From assembly GCA_002753735.1 (NCBI GenBank), contig PEAN01000025.1, positions 1-53,705 of the forward strand: a stretch of DNA of 53,705 nt. Direction: 5' to 3'. The DNA comes from Magnetococcales bacterium DCbin4 (lineage in GTDB: Bacteria > Pseudomonadota > Magnetococcia > Magnetococcales > UBA8363). The notes under the pieces were generated by a model. It was given only the letters and a program-made list of their open reading frames with translations. It did not search any database and was not told the DNA's origin. Within the stretch, counting starts at the first letter, position 1. Each line of letters begins with the position of its first letter. The position numbers and the translations under genes were made by a program. Below, piece by piece: positions 8,203 to 16,763 of the stretch.

Positions 8203-8515
8203 AGAGCAACGTTCCCTCTCGCACGGCATGCGCAGCAACGTGATTCAAAGCATCCTGCCAATAAGCCATTTCATCACGACTGTAGAGCAGAATATCCTTG
8301 GATTGGGGAAAAGGAGTCAAAACGTCACGTATCCGTCGCAGTTCCCGCCACCGACTCCGACTACTAAAGTTATCATCCTCCACAATCAGAAGATCGATAT
8401 CCGAATCTTCCGTCGCCTCACCCCTGGCCACTGAGCCGAACAGATAAATTCGTTCAGGCTTCACTGCTTCCACAATGGCTCGGACCATTTCCTCCAATAC
8501 ATCCTTGGCAATCAT
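8189..8515 (-). CDS. MNT-type nucleotidyltransferase (probable antitoxin of the HEPN/MNT pair)
   Basis: A minimal nucleotidyltransferase of 108 residues. The hallmark is GSVARGEATEDSDIDLLIVE: GS, then the DxD metal-binding pair, after IYLFG. In characterised HepT/MntA systems the MNT protein inactivates the HEPN toxin by adding AMP residues to it. Start: ATG at 8515 (MIAKDVLEEMV), with GGGG about seven bases upstream. An open frame extends further upstream, but that part has no family character. It overlaps the HEPN gene by 14 bases, so expression is coupled. Role as antitoxin is from family knowledge; the catalytic residues are intact here. Confidence 0.87.
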   Translation of the reverse strand: MIAKDVLEEMVRAIVEAVKPERIYLFGSVARGEATEDSDIDLLIVEDDNFSSRSRWRELRRIRDVLTPFPQSKDILLYSRDEMAYWQDALNHVAAHAVREGTLLYERP

Positions 8516-8704
8516 AAGATAGCCCCATCGGTCAACCCAACCCACCAAGGCGATTAAGGTGATTCCATGACAGGGCATACCAAAACAAAATTCCGTAGTG
8601 GGCCAAGCCATGATCCCCCATAAAAAACGGAAACCACTTTTCTTCCACAACTTCTAAAAACGATGCATCCGTATCGCCCCGGGGTAATCTTTCCAGGAGA
8701 TCAC

Positions 8705-9511
8705 CTAAAATTGATAGACCCCGCCACAGTCGGTCACCTGGCTGACGATTGCCCAACGTTGGGGCCAGGTGGCGGTCATATCGGGAGCGGCAGGGGTCGC
8801 GGCACCGTCGTCGGCACACAGATGCCCGACATTACCCACCGCCGCACCGATAAACCCGTCACTCACCCGAAAGCTGCCGGAACCGGGATGACCATCGTCC
8901 ACCTTGCGATCCAGTTCGGCAATGATCTCAATGGGGATCCCCCTGCCCGACCATAATTGGTTGGAACGGGCTTGATCAGCCACGGTACTCAATCCCGTCT
9001 GTTCATCGTCATAAGCGATGATCAAAGCACCGTTGAAGGCATTGGTCAGACAGGTATCGGTGGGACAAGACCAATTGGCCTCATCCGTCGCCCCGAATTC
9101 GGTTCCCAGATAATTGCCCGAAATAAAGCCCGAACGGGCCAGATGCAACCAGGTCAACCCCAGTTCGCGCAGACGATTGGCAGAATCGGGGGTTCCGGGC
9201 GTCGCCGAATCGTTGAACCCGATGCGACTGTTGCCGTCACCATTCTGTTCCACGCCGGTCAGACCCGGAATATTGTTGAGGGCCGCAGCATAATCCCCCG
9301 GCAGCGCCCGGTAACGATCTGAAAACCCGAGAATGGCCGCCTTGACGGCATTGCCCTGGTCGGCGACATTGTGGGCACGGGCATTGCGGATCATTTCCTG
9401 CCCCTTGAGGACCCCGCCCAATAGCAAACCGATAATCACGACAACGATGGCAATTTCGATCAGAGTAAACCCATCCTCGTATCGCTTATTGTTTTTTTCG
9501 TATGGCTGCAT
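8705..9511 (-). CDS. Type IV pilin (MshA-like major or pseudopilin)
   Basis: Prepilin of 268 residues with a 14-residue leader ending in DG, followed by FTLIEIAIVVVIIGLLLGG. This is a textbook class III signal with Phe+1 and Glu+5, cleaved and methylated by PilD-type peptidase and then assembled into the fibre. The globular part is Gly/Asp/Asn-rich, with CPTDTC and a last Cys just before GGVYQF, suggesting disulfide-stabilised loops. The start is decided by the ribosome site: AAAGGAG lies about eight bases before the ATG at 9511, while the upstream ATG at 9541 is inside that leader. It is larger than typical PilA (about 150), closer to MSHA-type or pseudopilin size. A dispersed repeat lies just upstream, then the Hsp70 operon. 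Confidence 0.92.
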   Translation of the reverse strand: MQPYEKNNKRYEDGFTLIEIAIVVVIIGLLLGGVLKGQEMIRNARAHNVADQGNAVKAAILGFSDRYRALPGDYAAALNNIPGLTGVEQNGDGNSRIGFNDSATPGTPDSANRLRELGLTWLHLARSGFISGNYLGTEFGATDEANWSCPTDTCLTNAFNGALIIAYDDEQTGLSTVADQARSNQLWSGRGIPIEIIAELDRKVDDGHPGSGSFRVSDGFIGAAVGNVGHLCADDGAATPAAPDMTATWPQRWAIVSQVTDCGGVYQF

Positions 9512-9589
9512 GGTATGTACTCCTTTCGAATTGCGTTTCACCCGATTGGAAACCGTGAATGATCATGGCAATATCATGATCGGAATGCC

Positions 9590-9630
9590 CCTTGAATCAA
9601 AACCCGGGGGTCCCCCAGACCCATTTATTT
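9590..9630 (-). repeat. Partial dispersed repeat (copy 4); terminator-like on minus strand
   Basis: Read on the minus strand this is TCTGGGGGACCCCCGGG followed by TTTTGATT: a short GC hairpin and a T-rich tail placed right after the zinc-ribbon gene that ends the Hsp70 operon. It shares AATCAAAACCC with the other repeat copies. Confidence 0.55.
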
Positions 9631-9641
9631 CTTGTTCATGT

Positions 9642-9941
9642 TTACTCCAGAAAACGCGCGACCTCCCGGGAAAAAGGGGTGGAATGGACAAGACGGGCAC
9701 GCCTTGCCCATGCGGCTGCCCGACGCGGATCGCCACACGCCAACGCAGCCAGGGCACGGAGAAGCAATGTCCTGCCCAAACGTTGCGCATCCAGGATCCA
9801 AGTCATGTCCGCACCACACCTGCGGCAAAAAACCTCCCCTTCCACCCAACTTGCCCGACAAATGGGACATTTTTGCAAGGGACCGGCAAGATTTTGATTT
9901 TTGGCAGGCAACTCGTGCAGTTCCATACCCATGAACCTCAT
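9642..9941 (-). CDS. Small zinc-ribbon protein closing the Hsp70 operon
   Basis: 99 residues. Two CxxC knuckles (CPIC and CRRC, about 12 residues apart) make a treble-clef or ribbon-type zinc site about 25-42. The rest is Ala/Arg-rich helix (ALAALACGDPRRAAAWARRAR) resembling one TPR-like hairpin. The ATG at 9941 overlaps the Hsp70 stop by four bases (ATGA), so it is translated from the same mRNA and is the last gene of the operon. Function is unknown. By analogy with the zinc domains of DnaJ it could supply a substrate- or chaperone-binding zinc module missing from the J-like protein, but that is speculation. Confidence 0.7.
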   Translation of the reverse strand: MRFMGMELHELPAKNQNLAGPLQKCPICRASWVEGEVFCRRCGADMTWILDAQRLGRTLLLRALAALACGDPRRAAAWARRARLVHSTPFSREVARFLE

Positions 9942-11704
9942 GTTTCCATATAAAACAGAATATCCGCCAACTGTTCCCGCAACGATTTCACCTCCCGAAA
10001 CTCCTTCCGGTCCAACGCCTCCTGGATGGATTCGATCAGATTGACCATGTCGTCCCGATCTTCGTCGGTGGCCTCACCCAACAACCCTCTGGCCTTTTCC
10101 ACCACTGCCCGGGCAGTCGCGGTCTCGGTATGATCCCCCCCGGAATCATCCCCCCCCTCCGCCACGCCGGGAGATGACCCGCCCGAGATCCCCTCGAACA
10201 TGGCCGCAACCCGTCCCTTGGCAAGATCAAGCGCGTTTTCCCCCTTCCGGGTCAGGGCATTATTGATGGTGATTTTCTTGTTCAACCCGGTGTTTTTTTC
10301 CGTGGCAGTCACATGCAACACCCCGTTCACATCCAGATCCAGCCTGAGGACAATCGGACCGCCCTCCTTGGCCTTGCTCAATCCCTCCACCATGAACTGT
10401 CCAATTTCAATATTATAGGAGGCGTCGGAATGCTCGCCCTGAAAAATTCTGACATCAACCTCTTTCTGGTTATCATAGACCGTAAAAAACACTTCGCTCT
10501 TGCTTGTCGGGATCGGAGTGTTGCGACGGATCAGGGGAACATAGAGAAAAGGGGTCCAGACCCCATCCAACTCCCCCAGGGCACTGGTGCCAAAGGTGTA
10601 GGGCGTGACATCCACCAACACCGCAGTCCCCGTTGCCCCCCCGATGATGGCACCCTGAATGGCCGCCCCCAGAGCGACACACACATCCGGATCCACTTCG
10701 CCACGGGGAACCATGCCAAACACTTCCTCAAGCCGTTTTCTGATCACAGGGGTCCGGGTCGCCCCCCCCACCAAAAGGATTTCCTGAATCCCCCCAGTCC
10801 CCAGATGGGCGTCGTCCAGTGCCTTGTGGACCAGATCCAAGGTTTCATCGACATGGGAAGAAATCATCGCTTCATAGTCGTTCCGAGACAGTTCCAGGTC
10901 CAGATGCAAGGGGATCCCGTCACGGGTACCAAGGAATTCCTCTTCCACCCGGACGAAAGGATGATCGGAAAGAGACCTTTTGGAAGACTCGGCCCGCCGC
11001 AGAATACGCGCATGCGGCGATGTTCCCGGCACGACATCGAACTGGCGTTCCCCCGCCAAATGATCCAGAATATATTGGCCGATCCGATTGTCAAAATCAT
11101 CCCCCCCCAGATGGTTGTTCCCCGTACTCGCGACCACTTCGACGATCTCGTCCTCCATCCGCACCACCGAGACATCGAACGTGCCCCCACCCAGATCGAA
11201 CACCAGGATATGCCGCTGACCCGAATGACCCGCCTCGTAGGCCAGAGCGGCGGCGGTCGGCTCGTTGATCATGCGGACCACCTCCAAACCGGCAATTTCT
11301 CCCGCTTCACGGGTGGCCTGACGCTGGGCATCGGAAAAATAGGCGGGTACCGTAATGACCGCCTTGGTCACCTCCCGTCCCAGATCAGCCCGGGCCATAT
11401 CCTTCAAATGTCTGAGGATGAACGCCGAAATCTCCTGCGGCGAATAATCGGTCCCCCCCAGGGAAACCTTCTCGGCACGCCCCATCTTTCTCTTGATGGA
11501 ACGAATGGTCGCCTCAGGCCGCGCCACATATTGATTCAGGGCCGCCTCACCCACCAACAACCTTCCCTGATCGTCGATTCCCACCACCGAGGGAATGATG
11601 GCCCGCCCCGCAGCGTCGCGAATCAACCTTGCCCGCCCATCCTCGAAAACCGCCACTTCCGAATTGGTCGTTCCCAGGTCAATGCCGATAATCGGTTCGT
11701 TCAT
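9938..11704 (-). CDS. Hsp70-family chaperone (DnaK paralogue)
   Basis: 588 residues, shorter than canonical DnaK (about 638). The nucleotide-binding domain is complete: phosphate-1 GIDLGTTNS, the substrate-lid region NEPTAAALAYEAG, phosphate-2 FDLGGGTFDVSV, and adenosine motif LLVGGATRTPVI. The linker is atypical: DVTPYTFGTSALGELDGVW replaces the usual VTPLSLGIETLGG, with an insertion. The beta-sandwich (about 385-500) is recognisable (VLHVTATEKNTG), and the C-terminal lid is short and preceded by a Gly/Asp-rich stretch. The start ATG overlaps the GrpE-like stop by four bases. It is the fourth gene of a tightly overlapped operon with its own J-like and GrpE-like partners, so it is probably a specialised Hsp70 rather than the general DnaK. 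Confidence 0.93.
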   Translation of the reverse strand: MNEPIIGIDLGTTNSEVAVFEDGRARLIRDAAGRAIIPSVVGIDDQGRLLVGEAALNQYVARPEATIRSIKRKMGRAEKVSLGGTDYSPQEISAFILRHLKDMARADLGREVTKAVITVPAYFSDAQRQATREAGEIAGLEVVRMINEPTAAALAYEAGHSGQRHILVFDLGGGTFDVSVVRMEDEIVEVVASTGNNHLGGDDFDNRIGQYILDHLAGERQFDVVPGTSPHARILRRAESSKRSLSDHPFVRVEEEFLGTRDGIPLHLDLELSRNDYEAMISSHVDETLDLVHKALDDAHLGTGGIQEILLVGGATRTPVIRKRLEEVFGMVPRGEVDPDVCVALGAAIQGAIIGGATGTAVLVDVTPYTFGTSALGELDGVWTPFLYVPLIRRNTPIPTSKSEVFFTVYDNQKEVDVRIFQGEHSDASYNIEIGQFMVEGLSKAKEGGPIVLRLDLDVNGVLHVTATEKNTGLNKKITINNALTRKGENALDLAKGRVAAMFEGISGGSSPGVAEGGDDSGGDHTETATARAVVEKARGLLGEATDEDRDDMVNLIESIQEALDRKEFREVKSLREQLADILFYMET

Positions 11705-12378
11705 GAAGCCCCCTCCCTTTTTTTATTGGTGCGAACCTCGGCAGCCCGCAATAGCTGTCCATTCCATAGATAACCTTTAAGATCCTCGGTCACCACGACC
11801 CCGGAAGCCTTGTCGTCCCGATCCTCCACCCCCACAACCCGCATCGTCCGGGGATCCAGGGGTTGGTCCACGGTTTCAATCACCGCAATCCCCTGCCCAT
11901 AAAGAATCTGCTCCAACCTGCGCAACAACATCTGCAACCCTTCCGCCATCCCCGACCGCCAAGCGGTTTCACGGTGCGACAACCCGGCGGGAAACGAAGG
12001 TTGATGCGCTTGGATCATGACAACACTTCGTTCCAGGCGATCCCTCAACCCAATCAATTCCAAAAGCATCGCCCCTTGCGACCGTTGTGCCCGTTCCTCC
12101 CCCGCCACCCTGCGCCGCTCCATTTCCTGGGCAAGGGCCAGTCTGTCGGCCTCCATCGCATCGAACAAGGCCCGAAAACGATCCAACGCCTCCTTGAATT
12201 GGCGCGATTCAATCCGAACCTCGTTTTTCAAACCCGTCAGCGCAAGATAGAGATGCACCAGGTCATCGGCAACATCCAAGGAGGGTTCATCCCCCCCCTC
12301 CTCCATCCCTTCATGCGCTGCTTCCTCCAGAAACGTACGAAACCGGGTCACCAGGGATTCCCTGGAACATTCATCCAC
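11701..12378 (-). CDS. GrpE-like nucleotide exchange factor
   Basis: 225 residues. The C-terminal third matches the GrpE beta-wing: PLDPRTMRVVGVEDR, then GVVVTEDLKGYLWNGQLLRAAEV, equivalent to the GrpE signature ending in GY...RvLRpA.V. The N-terminal two thirds are long charged helices, as in the GrpE dimer stalk. Start: GTG at 12378 with GAGGAG nine bases upstream; there is no suitable ATG. It follows the J-like gene by three bases and overlaps the Hsp70 gene by four. Role by family: ADP release from the adjacent Hsp70. The sequence is divergent outside the C-terminal motif, so it is probably specific for this Hsp70. Confidence 0.85.
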   Translation of the reverse strand: MDECSRESLVTRFRTFLEEAAHEGMEEGGDEPSLDVADDLVHLYLALTGLKNEVRIESRQFKEALDRFRALFDAMEADRLALAQEMERRRVAGEERAQRSQGAMLLELIGLRDRLERSVVMIQAHQPSFPAGLSHRETAWRSGMAEGLQMLLRRLEQILYGQGIAVIETVDQPLDPRTMRVVGVEDRDDKASGVVVTEDLKGYLWNGQLLRAAEVRTNKKREGAS

Positions 12379-12381
12379 GTC

Positions 12382-12696
12382 CTATCTCCTCGTGTCGAGA
12401 CGAATGGATGCCAACAATTTTTTCATCCATTCCGTCAACTCATCCAGGGAAGGCCGCCCCCGGACCCCGGACATGGCACCCAAAGGTGCCAGATCAACGG
12501 CGGCAGAAGAATGGAACAACTGGAACGCCAACCTTTTCTTGTGCGTTTGGATCAGGGAGCAGGCTTCGGAAACCTTTTGAAATTCATCGGGATAATGCTC
12601 CGGCGGCCATTGCCGGATCTTTTCCAGATAAGCCTTGCGCACTCCCTCGTCATCCACCCCACGATCCACCCCTAAAATGAAATAAGGATCCATCAT
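12382..12696 (-). CDS. J-domain-like protein lacking a canonical HPD
   Basis: 104 residues. The N-terminal about 60 residues follow the J-domain pattern: DPYFILGVDRGVDDEGVRKAY (helix I-II), a loop, then FQKVSEACSLI with KKRLAFQLF (helix III). The loop reads PPEHYPDEF: the invariant HPD that triggers Hsp70 ATP hydrolysis is HYPD here (His34-Tyr-Pro-Asp37), an insertion or substitution. The C-terminal half is a short linker plus a helix and no zinc or substrate domain. Start: ATG at 12696 shares one base with the stop of the TPR gene (TGATG) and has GGAGGT eight bases upstream; a GTG three bases earlier and an ATG three bases later are also in frame. Confidence 0.8.
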   Translation of the reverse strand: MMDPYFILGVDRGVDDEGVRKAYLEKIRQWPPEHYPDEFQKVSEACSLIQTHKKRLAFQLFHSSAAVDLAPLGAMSGVRGRPSLDELTEWMKKLLASIRLDTRR

Positions 12697-15170
12697 CACG
12701 GTTCACCTCCGCCTGAAAGGATCTCCTGTACGATTCTTCGAATCACCTCACGAAACATTTCGTTATCCAGGGGGCCTCTTGAGAGTTCCTTTACAAGCTT
12801 TTCTTCATATTTTTTATCCCCAAGCTTCCGTCGCAGCGCACCCTCCGCACGCACCCTACTGCGGACTTCTTCTGAGAGTACCTCCAACACGGGGCCAACC
12901 ACCGACTCAAACAGCTCCTCATCCGCAGCTTCTTCCCCCGTATCATCGTCATCAGGCCCATCACCTGCATAGGCTCCAAAGGGAGTTCCCCCCACCATGG
13001 ACAAGAATCGTTCCATATTTCCCATGGTACGGGTATCCAGCCGGGCCTGAAGCGAAGTCATGTCCCGCTCAAGCCGCCTCAATGCCCATCGGTCCGCCCG
13101 GAAAGCATTCCCCCGGGCTTTGGCAACCATGTTGAAAAAGCGAAATGACGGTTCATCCCCCCACTGGCGTAGCCCCTCCCCGGCAAACTGTTCCAATGGA
13201 TTGAATAATTCATTTTCAAGCAGAAAATTGCAGACGGAACGCCGTTCCTCCAGGGATATCTCCACATGGACCGCCCTGGTGAACACGGGAAGTAACGTTT
13301 TGTACCATTTTTGCATCGGCAGATGTTTATCCTGCCGATACCGATCAAGTTCACGAATCAGGGCCGGGAAAGAAATGGCATCGGGGGTCATCCGATCCAC
13401 GACCTGTTTGAAATTATTATTTATTATTTTCTTCATCAAAGTCGCTGGAACATGAAACCGTTCCGCTTCGGACTGAATCATCAGTTCGACTTCGAGGGAA
13501 TTTTTTTTCAGGTTACGGACCCGGTCGAGCTGTTCTTCCGCTTGCTTCTCCTCCCCTCGCAACAAAGCCAACATGGCCTGACACACCTGGACCCGACCAT
13601 TGCGCGTAGACTCCTTTTCCGTCGATTCGGCGACCACCAATTCCTTGTCCGCCAGATCAAGCCGTTTTTCTTTCACTTTTTTTCTGGCATGGGCAAGATG
13701 GGCCTCCACCAGGATCTCTCGTGCCCGTGAATGAATGGGATTGACGACAAGAATTTTTTCCGCAAACGATACCGCTTTTTTGAACGTCCCGGACGCAAAG
13801 GCGGCATCCATGGCCGCTTCAAGGATGTCCCGATCCCCGGGAAACGCCCGAACCGCCCGATCAATCACCGCCCGAACACTTTTAGCATCCCGTTTTGAGT
13901 CATGCAAACCCATCAACGCCAGATGCGTCTCCCGATCATCAGGATCATGATCCAGACTCGATTCCAAAAATTTCGCCCTGGAATAATCGTTGCGTCCTTT
14001 GGAACGAAAAAGGATCCGAGGAATATCGTCCAAGTCCTCGTAGGTTTTGAAACCGGCCAGATGACGAAACACCAATGCCTTCATCATGGGATCGTCCATG
14101 TGTTCCACCGCCTTGATCCATTCCACGACGGCCCCCTCCCAGCGGTCTCGATGTTCCAGGTCCAATGCCCGTATTCTGTGAACTTCCCATGGGGGTAGCG
14201 GACCGAATCGTTGCTGGAACAGGCCCAGGTATCCCGGTGCATGGGGCAAAAGAACCAGACAGAGGGTTCGGAGCGTTGCCCGAGGAAAGTAATTTTCCAG
14301 GGAGCGCGCCAACAGACCCTTGATGCGTTGATCTGGAGCGCCCTGTTCCAATTGCCGGATCGCCTGAAATGCTTCGGGAGAGACATTCAGAAGCCGGGTC
14401 GCCAGATCCCGGGCAGGGGGGTCCAAAGATGAAATGGATTGCAACACCGAAGGTCCCCCGGTAACCGACAGTCGGACCGCCTGTGCCATCGGATGGAAGA
14501 GTGAAGTATCCTCGATTTTATCGATCAGTTTGAGGGATTTTTGCGGCTGAGGAGATGAAAGGATCAGGGCATGGATGAAAACGCGAACATTTTTGAATGG
14601 CGAAGTAATCGGAAGTTTTTTCAGGAGGCCCAATGCTTCTTCATCCCGGCCATCGGCACAGGCGTTGAGGAGTTCCCGTGCGGTCTGCAGATGCTTCATG
14701 AACGATGAGGATTCATCATCCAACAGGGGGGCAACGTTTTCGACCTGGCCGACGAGTGCCGATACCGCCAACAACTCGGCCAAAGGTCCCGTGGACAATA
14801 CATTACGTCCCTCGGGCGTCGCCTTCAACGGTGCCAGGGAGTCAAGCGCCCGGGCCAATTGCCCTCCCTTGAGGTACAGGGCACACAACCTGACCGGATC
14901 GGGGGGGGTTCCCGTAATGGCACCCGACTTTTCCAGCATGACCGCCGCTTCCCGGGCCATCCCCTTGCTGGACAATTCGTCGGCTCGTCCTTCATAGGCT
15001 TCGACCAAACGCTCCCTCAATATCGTCGCGTGGGGATCTTCCTTCAGTGCCGATTTAAGGCTTTCGATCGCCAGCTTGAACCGTCCCGCAGTCAGATGAT
15101 CCAACCCCTCAGACCCTATTGTCCGGGCGGGAATCGGATTAACTTTGCTCTTACCCTTTTTTTTGGCCAT
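12696..15170 (-). CDS. Large TPR/helical-repeat protein heading the Hsp70 operon
   Basis: 824 residues, no signal peptide or membrane segment. The N-terminus is very basic (MAKKKGKSKVNPIPAR), followed by degenerate helix-turn-helix repeats of TPR type (GLDHLTAGRFKLAIESLKSAL; later DDRETHLALMGLHDSKRDAKS). The C-terminal about 100 residues are acidic (DGPDDDDTGEEAADEE) and then helical. Start: ATG at 15170 has CAGGGG six to seven bases upstream; an in-frame start at 15218 has no family support. It is first of five genes joined by 1-4-base overlaps or a 3-base gap with the J-like, GrpE-like, Hsp70 and zinc-ribbon genes. TPR proteins commonly dock Hsp70 or its clients, so a client-adaptor role is a reasonable inference. 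Confidence 0.8.
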   Translation of the reverse strand: MAKKKGKSKVNPIPARTIGSEGLDHLTAGRFKLAIESLKSALKEDPHATILRERLVEAYEGRADELSSKGMAREAAVMLEKSGAITGTPPDPVRLCALYLKGGQLARALDSLAPLKATPEGRNVLSTGPLAELLAVSALVGQVENVAPLLDDESSSFMKHLQTARELLNACADGRDEEALGLLKKLPITSPFKNVRVFIHALILSSPQPQKSLKLIDKIEDTSLFHPMAQAVRLSVTGGPSVLQSISSLDPPARDLATRLLNVSPEAFQAIRQLEQGAPDQRIKGLLARSLENYFPRATLRTLCLVLLPHAPGYLGLFQQRFGPLPPWEVHRIRALDLEHRDRWEGAVVEWIKAVEHMDDPMMKALVFRHLAGFKTYEDLDDIPRILFRSKGRNDYSRAKFLESSLDHDPDDRETHLALMGLHDSKRDAKSVRAVIDRAVRAFPGDRDILEAAMDAAFASGTFKKAVSFAEKILVVNPIHSRAREILVEAHLAHARKKVKEKRLDLADKELVVAESTEKESTRNGRVQVCQAMLALLRGEEKQAEEQLDRVRNLKKNSLEVELMIQSEAERFHVPATLMKKIINNNFKQVVDRMTPDAISFPALIRELDRYRQDKHLPMQKWYKTLLPVFTRAVHVEISLEERRSVCNFLLENELFNPLEQFAGEGLRQWGDEPSFRFFNMVAKARGNAFRADRWALRRLERDMTSLQARLDTRTMGNMERFLSMVGGTPFGAYAGDGPDDDDTGEEAADEELFESVVGPVLEVLSEEVRSRVRAEGALRRKLGDKKYEEKLVKELSRGPLDNEMFREVIRRIVQEILSGGGEP

Positions 15171-15237
15171 ATCCGACCCCTGAAAATTCAAGACAGCAAG
15201 AATTCTACCCTTGAGCAACCATCACGACAAGGATCGG

Positions 15238-15987
15238 CTATCGCGTCATTTCCTGTATTTTCTCCCGAACCTCGATCCCCTCCAGCCGTTGATTAAGAAA
15301 ATGAATCTCCTGAGGATCGTTGACCAGGTGACTGGCCAGGAGACCTCCGATGAACAGCCTGGCCTGTTCCAACTCCCCCATATCTTCAAGGAACGTCAGT
15401 TCCATCTGTCTGGCCCAGGCGGGAACAGAAGTACTGGAGGCATGTTGGCGGATGGCCCGGGCATAGTTCAATGCCAAGGGGAGGTCGTGCAGGCGATGTT
15501 TGGCGATGATGGCCACATGCCCCAACCATGGCCAACGCCGGTTGGGATCCAGGAAAAACTGTTCGTAGACGAAGTGAGACAAAACCCTTTGGGTCTCTTC
15601 GCAAGCGATATCGGCATAAAAGCGACTGGCAGCCATCAAGGGATATTGTGACCGGGGATCAAGATCGATGATGGCGGCAAGCCACCGGGTCAAGCGGTGG
15701 GGATCCAAATCCTTGAACGACAAGCTGACCCCCGACTGATAATCAAACGCTTGGAGCCAGAGCATGGCCAAGCGGTTCAGGGCCACCGGGTCACCGAAGG
15801 TCAAGAGGCGGAACATCCCCGGGGGTGGGGGATCGGGCAAGGCATCCGCCCGAGCGCGCGGCGGGTTGAGGTGGGCATGAAAGAGCAATTGCAACCCCAG
15901 GCAGAGCAATGCCAGCCCCCAGACCCATCGGGGGACATGAGACCAGGGTCGGTCACGCCCCGCCATGGAAGCCAAAACGGTGGCCAT
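15238..15987 (-). CDS. Membrane-anchored helical-repeat protein next to the ABC permease (PilG-like candidate)
   Basis: 249 residues: one N-terminal membrane segment about 20-38 (VWGLALLCLGLQLLFHA), a Pro-rich spacer (LPDPPPPG), and a periplasmic helical domain with motifs LTFGDPVALNRLAMLWLQAF and DLDPRSQYPLMAAS. I recall similar proteins next to ABC exporters in pilus loci of other proteobacteria, but I cannot confirm the family name. The ATG at 15987 shares a base with the permease stop (TGATG), so it is translationally coupled. With the permease and the distant ATPase it would form a three-part system like Myxococcus PilG-H-I. That is inference from order and topology. Confidence 0.7.
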   Translation of the reverse strand: MATVLASMAGRDRPWSHVPRWVWGLALLCLGLQLLFHAHLNPPRARADALPDPPPPGMFRLLTFGDPVALNRLAMLWLQAFDYQSGVSLSFKDLDPHRLTRWLAAIIDLDPRSQYPLMAASRFYADIACEETQRVLSHFVYEQFFLDPNRRWPWLGHVAIIAKHRLHDLPLALNYARAIRQHASSTSVPAWARQMELTFLEDMGELEQARLFIGGLLASHLVNDPQEIHFLNQRLEGIEVREKIQEMTR

Positions 15988-16763
15988 CAAAAATTTTTCC
16001 GGTACAGGTCAATCAGAGCCGCCGCCACGAGCAGGGAAAGATAGATCCCTCCCTGGACCACGACAAAAATCAGATCATCCCACCCACCCGTGCCGTACAC
16101 CAGCCAATCACTGCGGGTCAGGCGATCCAGGGCAGGAAGGACGAAGGCAAGGGCGTCGATCAAGCGGTTCATCAACCAGACATGCAACACCCCCTGGGGC
16201 ATGATCGGCCCCTGACCGATCCATTGCAGGACGATCACCGAGCGGGCCAGCAGATAGACCGCCATGACCAGGGCAAACGCCGGGGGAACCTGACTGAAGG
16301 TCAACAGGGAGAATAAAGACAGGGCGATCACCAACATCAATTCAAAAAAAAGCGACACCCCCCACAATACGGACTGGGAACCAGGAGCGAAAAAGCAGGT
16401 TCCACCGGCAAACAAGATCGCCACCGCCAAGGCGATCATGGCATATCCCACGATCCGCCCAAACAGATAACCGGCACGGGGAACCGGGAGCGACAATACC
16501 AGGTCAACCCCCTTGTCATTGAACTCACGCACCTGGGCATTGAGGACAAACAGAGTCAACACCAACACCGCCCCCAGACGCAGGAAAAAGCCTGCAACCG
16601 CCGCCTGGACCGCCTCCGTCTCCATCACCGCCAACGCCCCCGCAAACCAGGCCAGGCTCATCCCCACCGCCCAAACCGCCACCACCAGCCCGGGCAACCG
16701 GGTCCGCACCCCCTCCAACACCGTCACCCGGGCAATTGCCGCAACCGGAATCAAATGGGACAT
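15987..16763 (-). CDS. ABC-2-type transporter permease (PilI-like candidate)
   Basis: About 258 residues with six predicted membrane helices, starting GLVVAVWAVGMSLAWFAGAL and ending IYLSLLVAAALI. The conserved cytoplasmic stretch VREFNDKGVDLVLSLPVPRAG sits between helices 2 and 3, as in ABC-2 permeases. Start: ATG at 16763 has AGGTGA five bases upstream; a GTG at 16814 would add 17 polar residues. It overlaps the membrane-anchored helical-repeat gene by one base. The matching ATPase is probably 6914-7639. No other permease is visible. Substrate unknown. Confidence 0.85.
   Translation of the reverse strand: MSHLIPVAAIARVTVLEGVRTRLPGLVVAVWAVGMSLAWFAGALAVMETEAVQAAVAGFFLRLGAVLVLTLFVLNAQVREFNDKGVDLVLSLPVPRAGYLFGRIVGYAMIALAVAILFAGGTCFFAPGSQSVLWGVSLFFELMLVIALSLFSLLTFSQVPPAFALVMAVYLLARSVIVLQWIGQGPIMPQGVLHVWLMNRLIDALAFVLPALDRLTRSDWLVYGTGGWDDLIFVVVQGGIYLSLLVAAALIDLYRKNF

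Noticed and set aside
8532-8704. Open minus-strand frame upstream of the MNT gene (EKWFPFFMGDHG)
   Set aside because: Plausible residues, but no start signal, no family match, and part overlaps the pilin gene.
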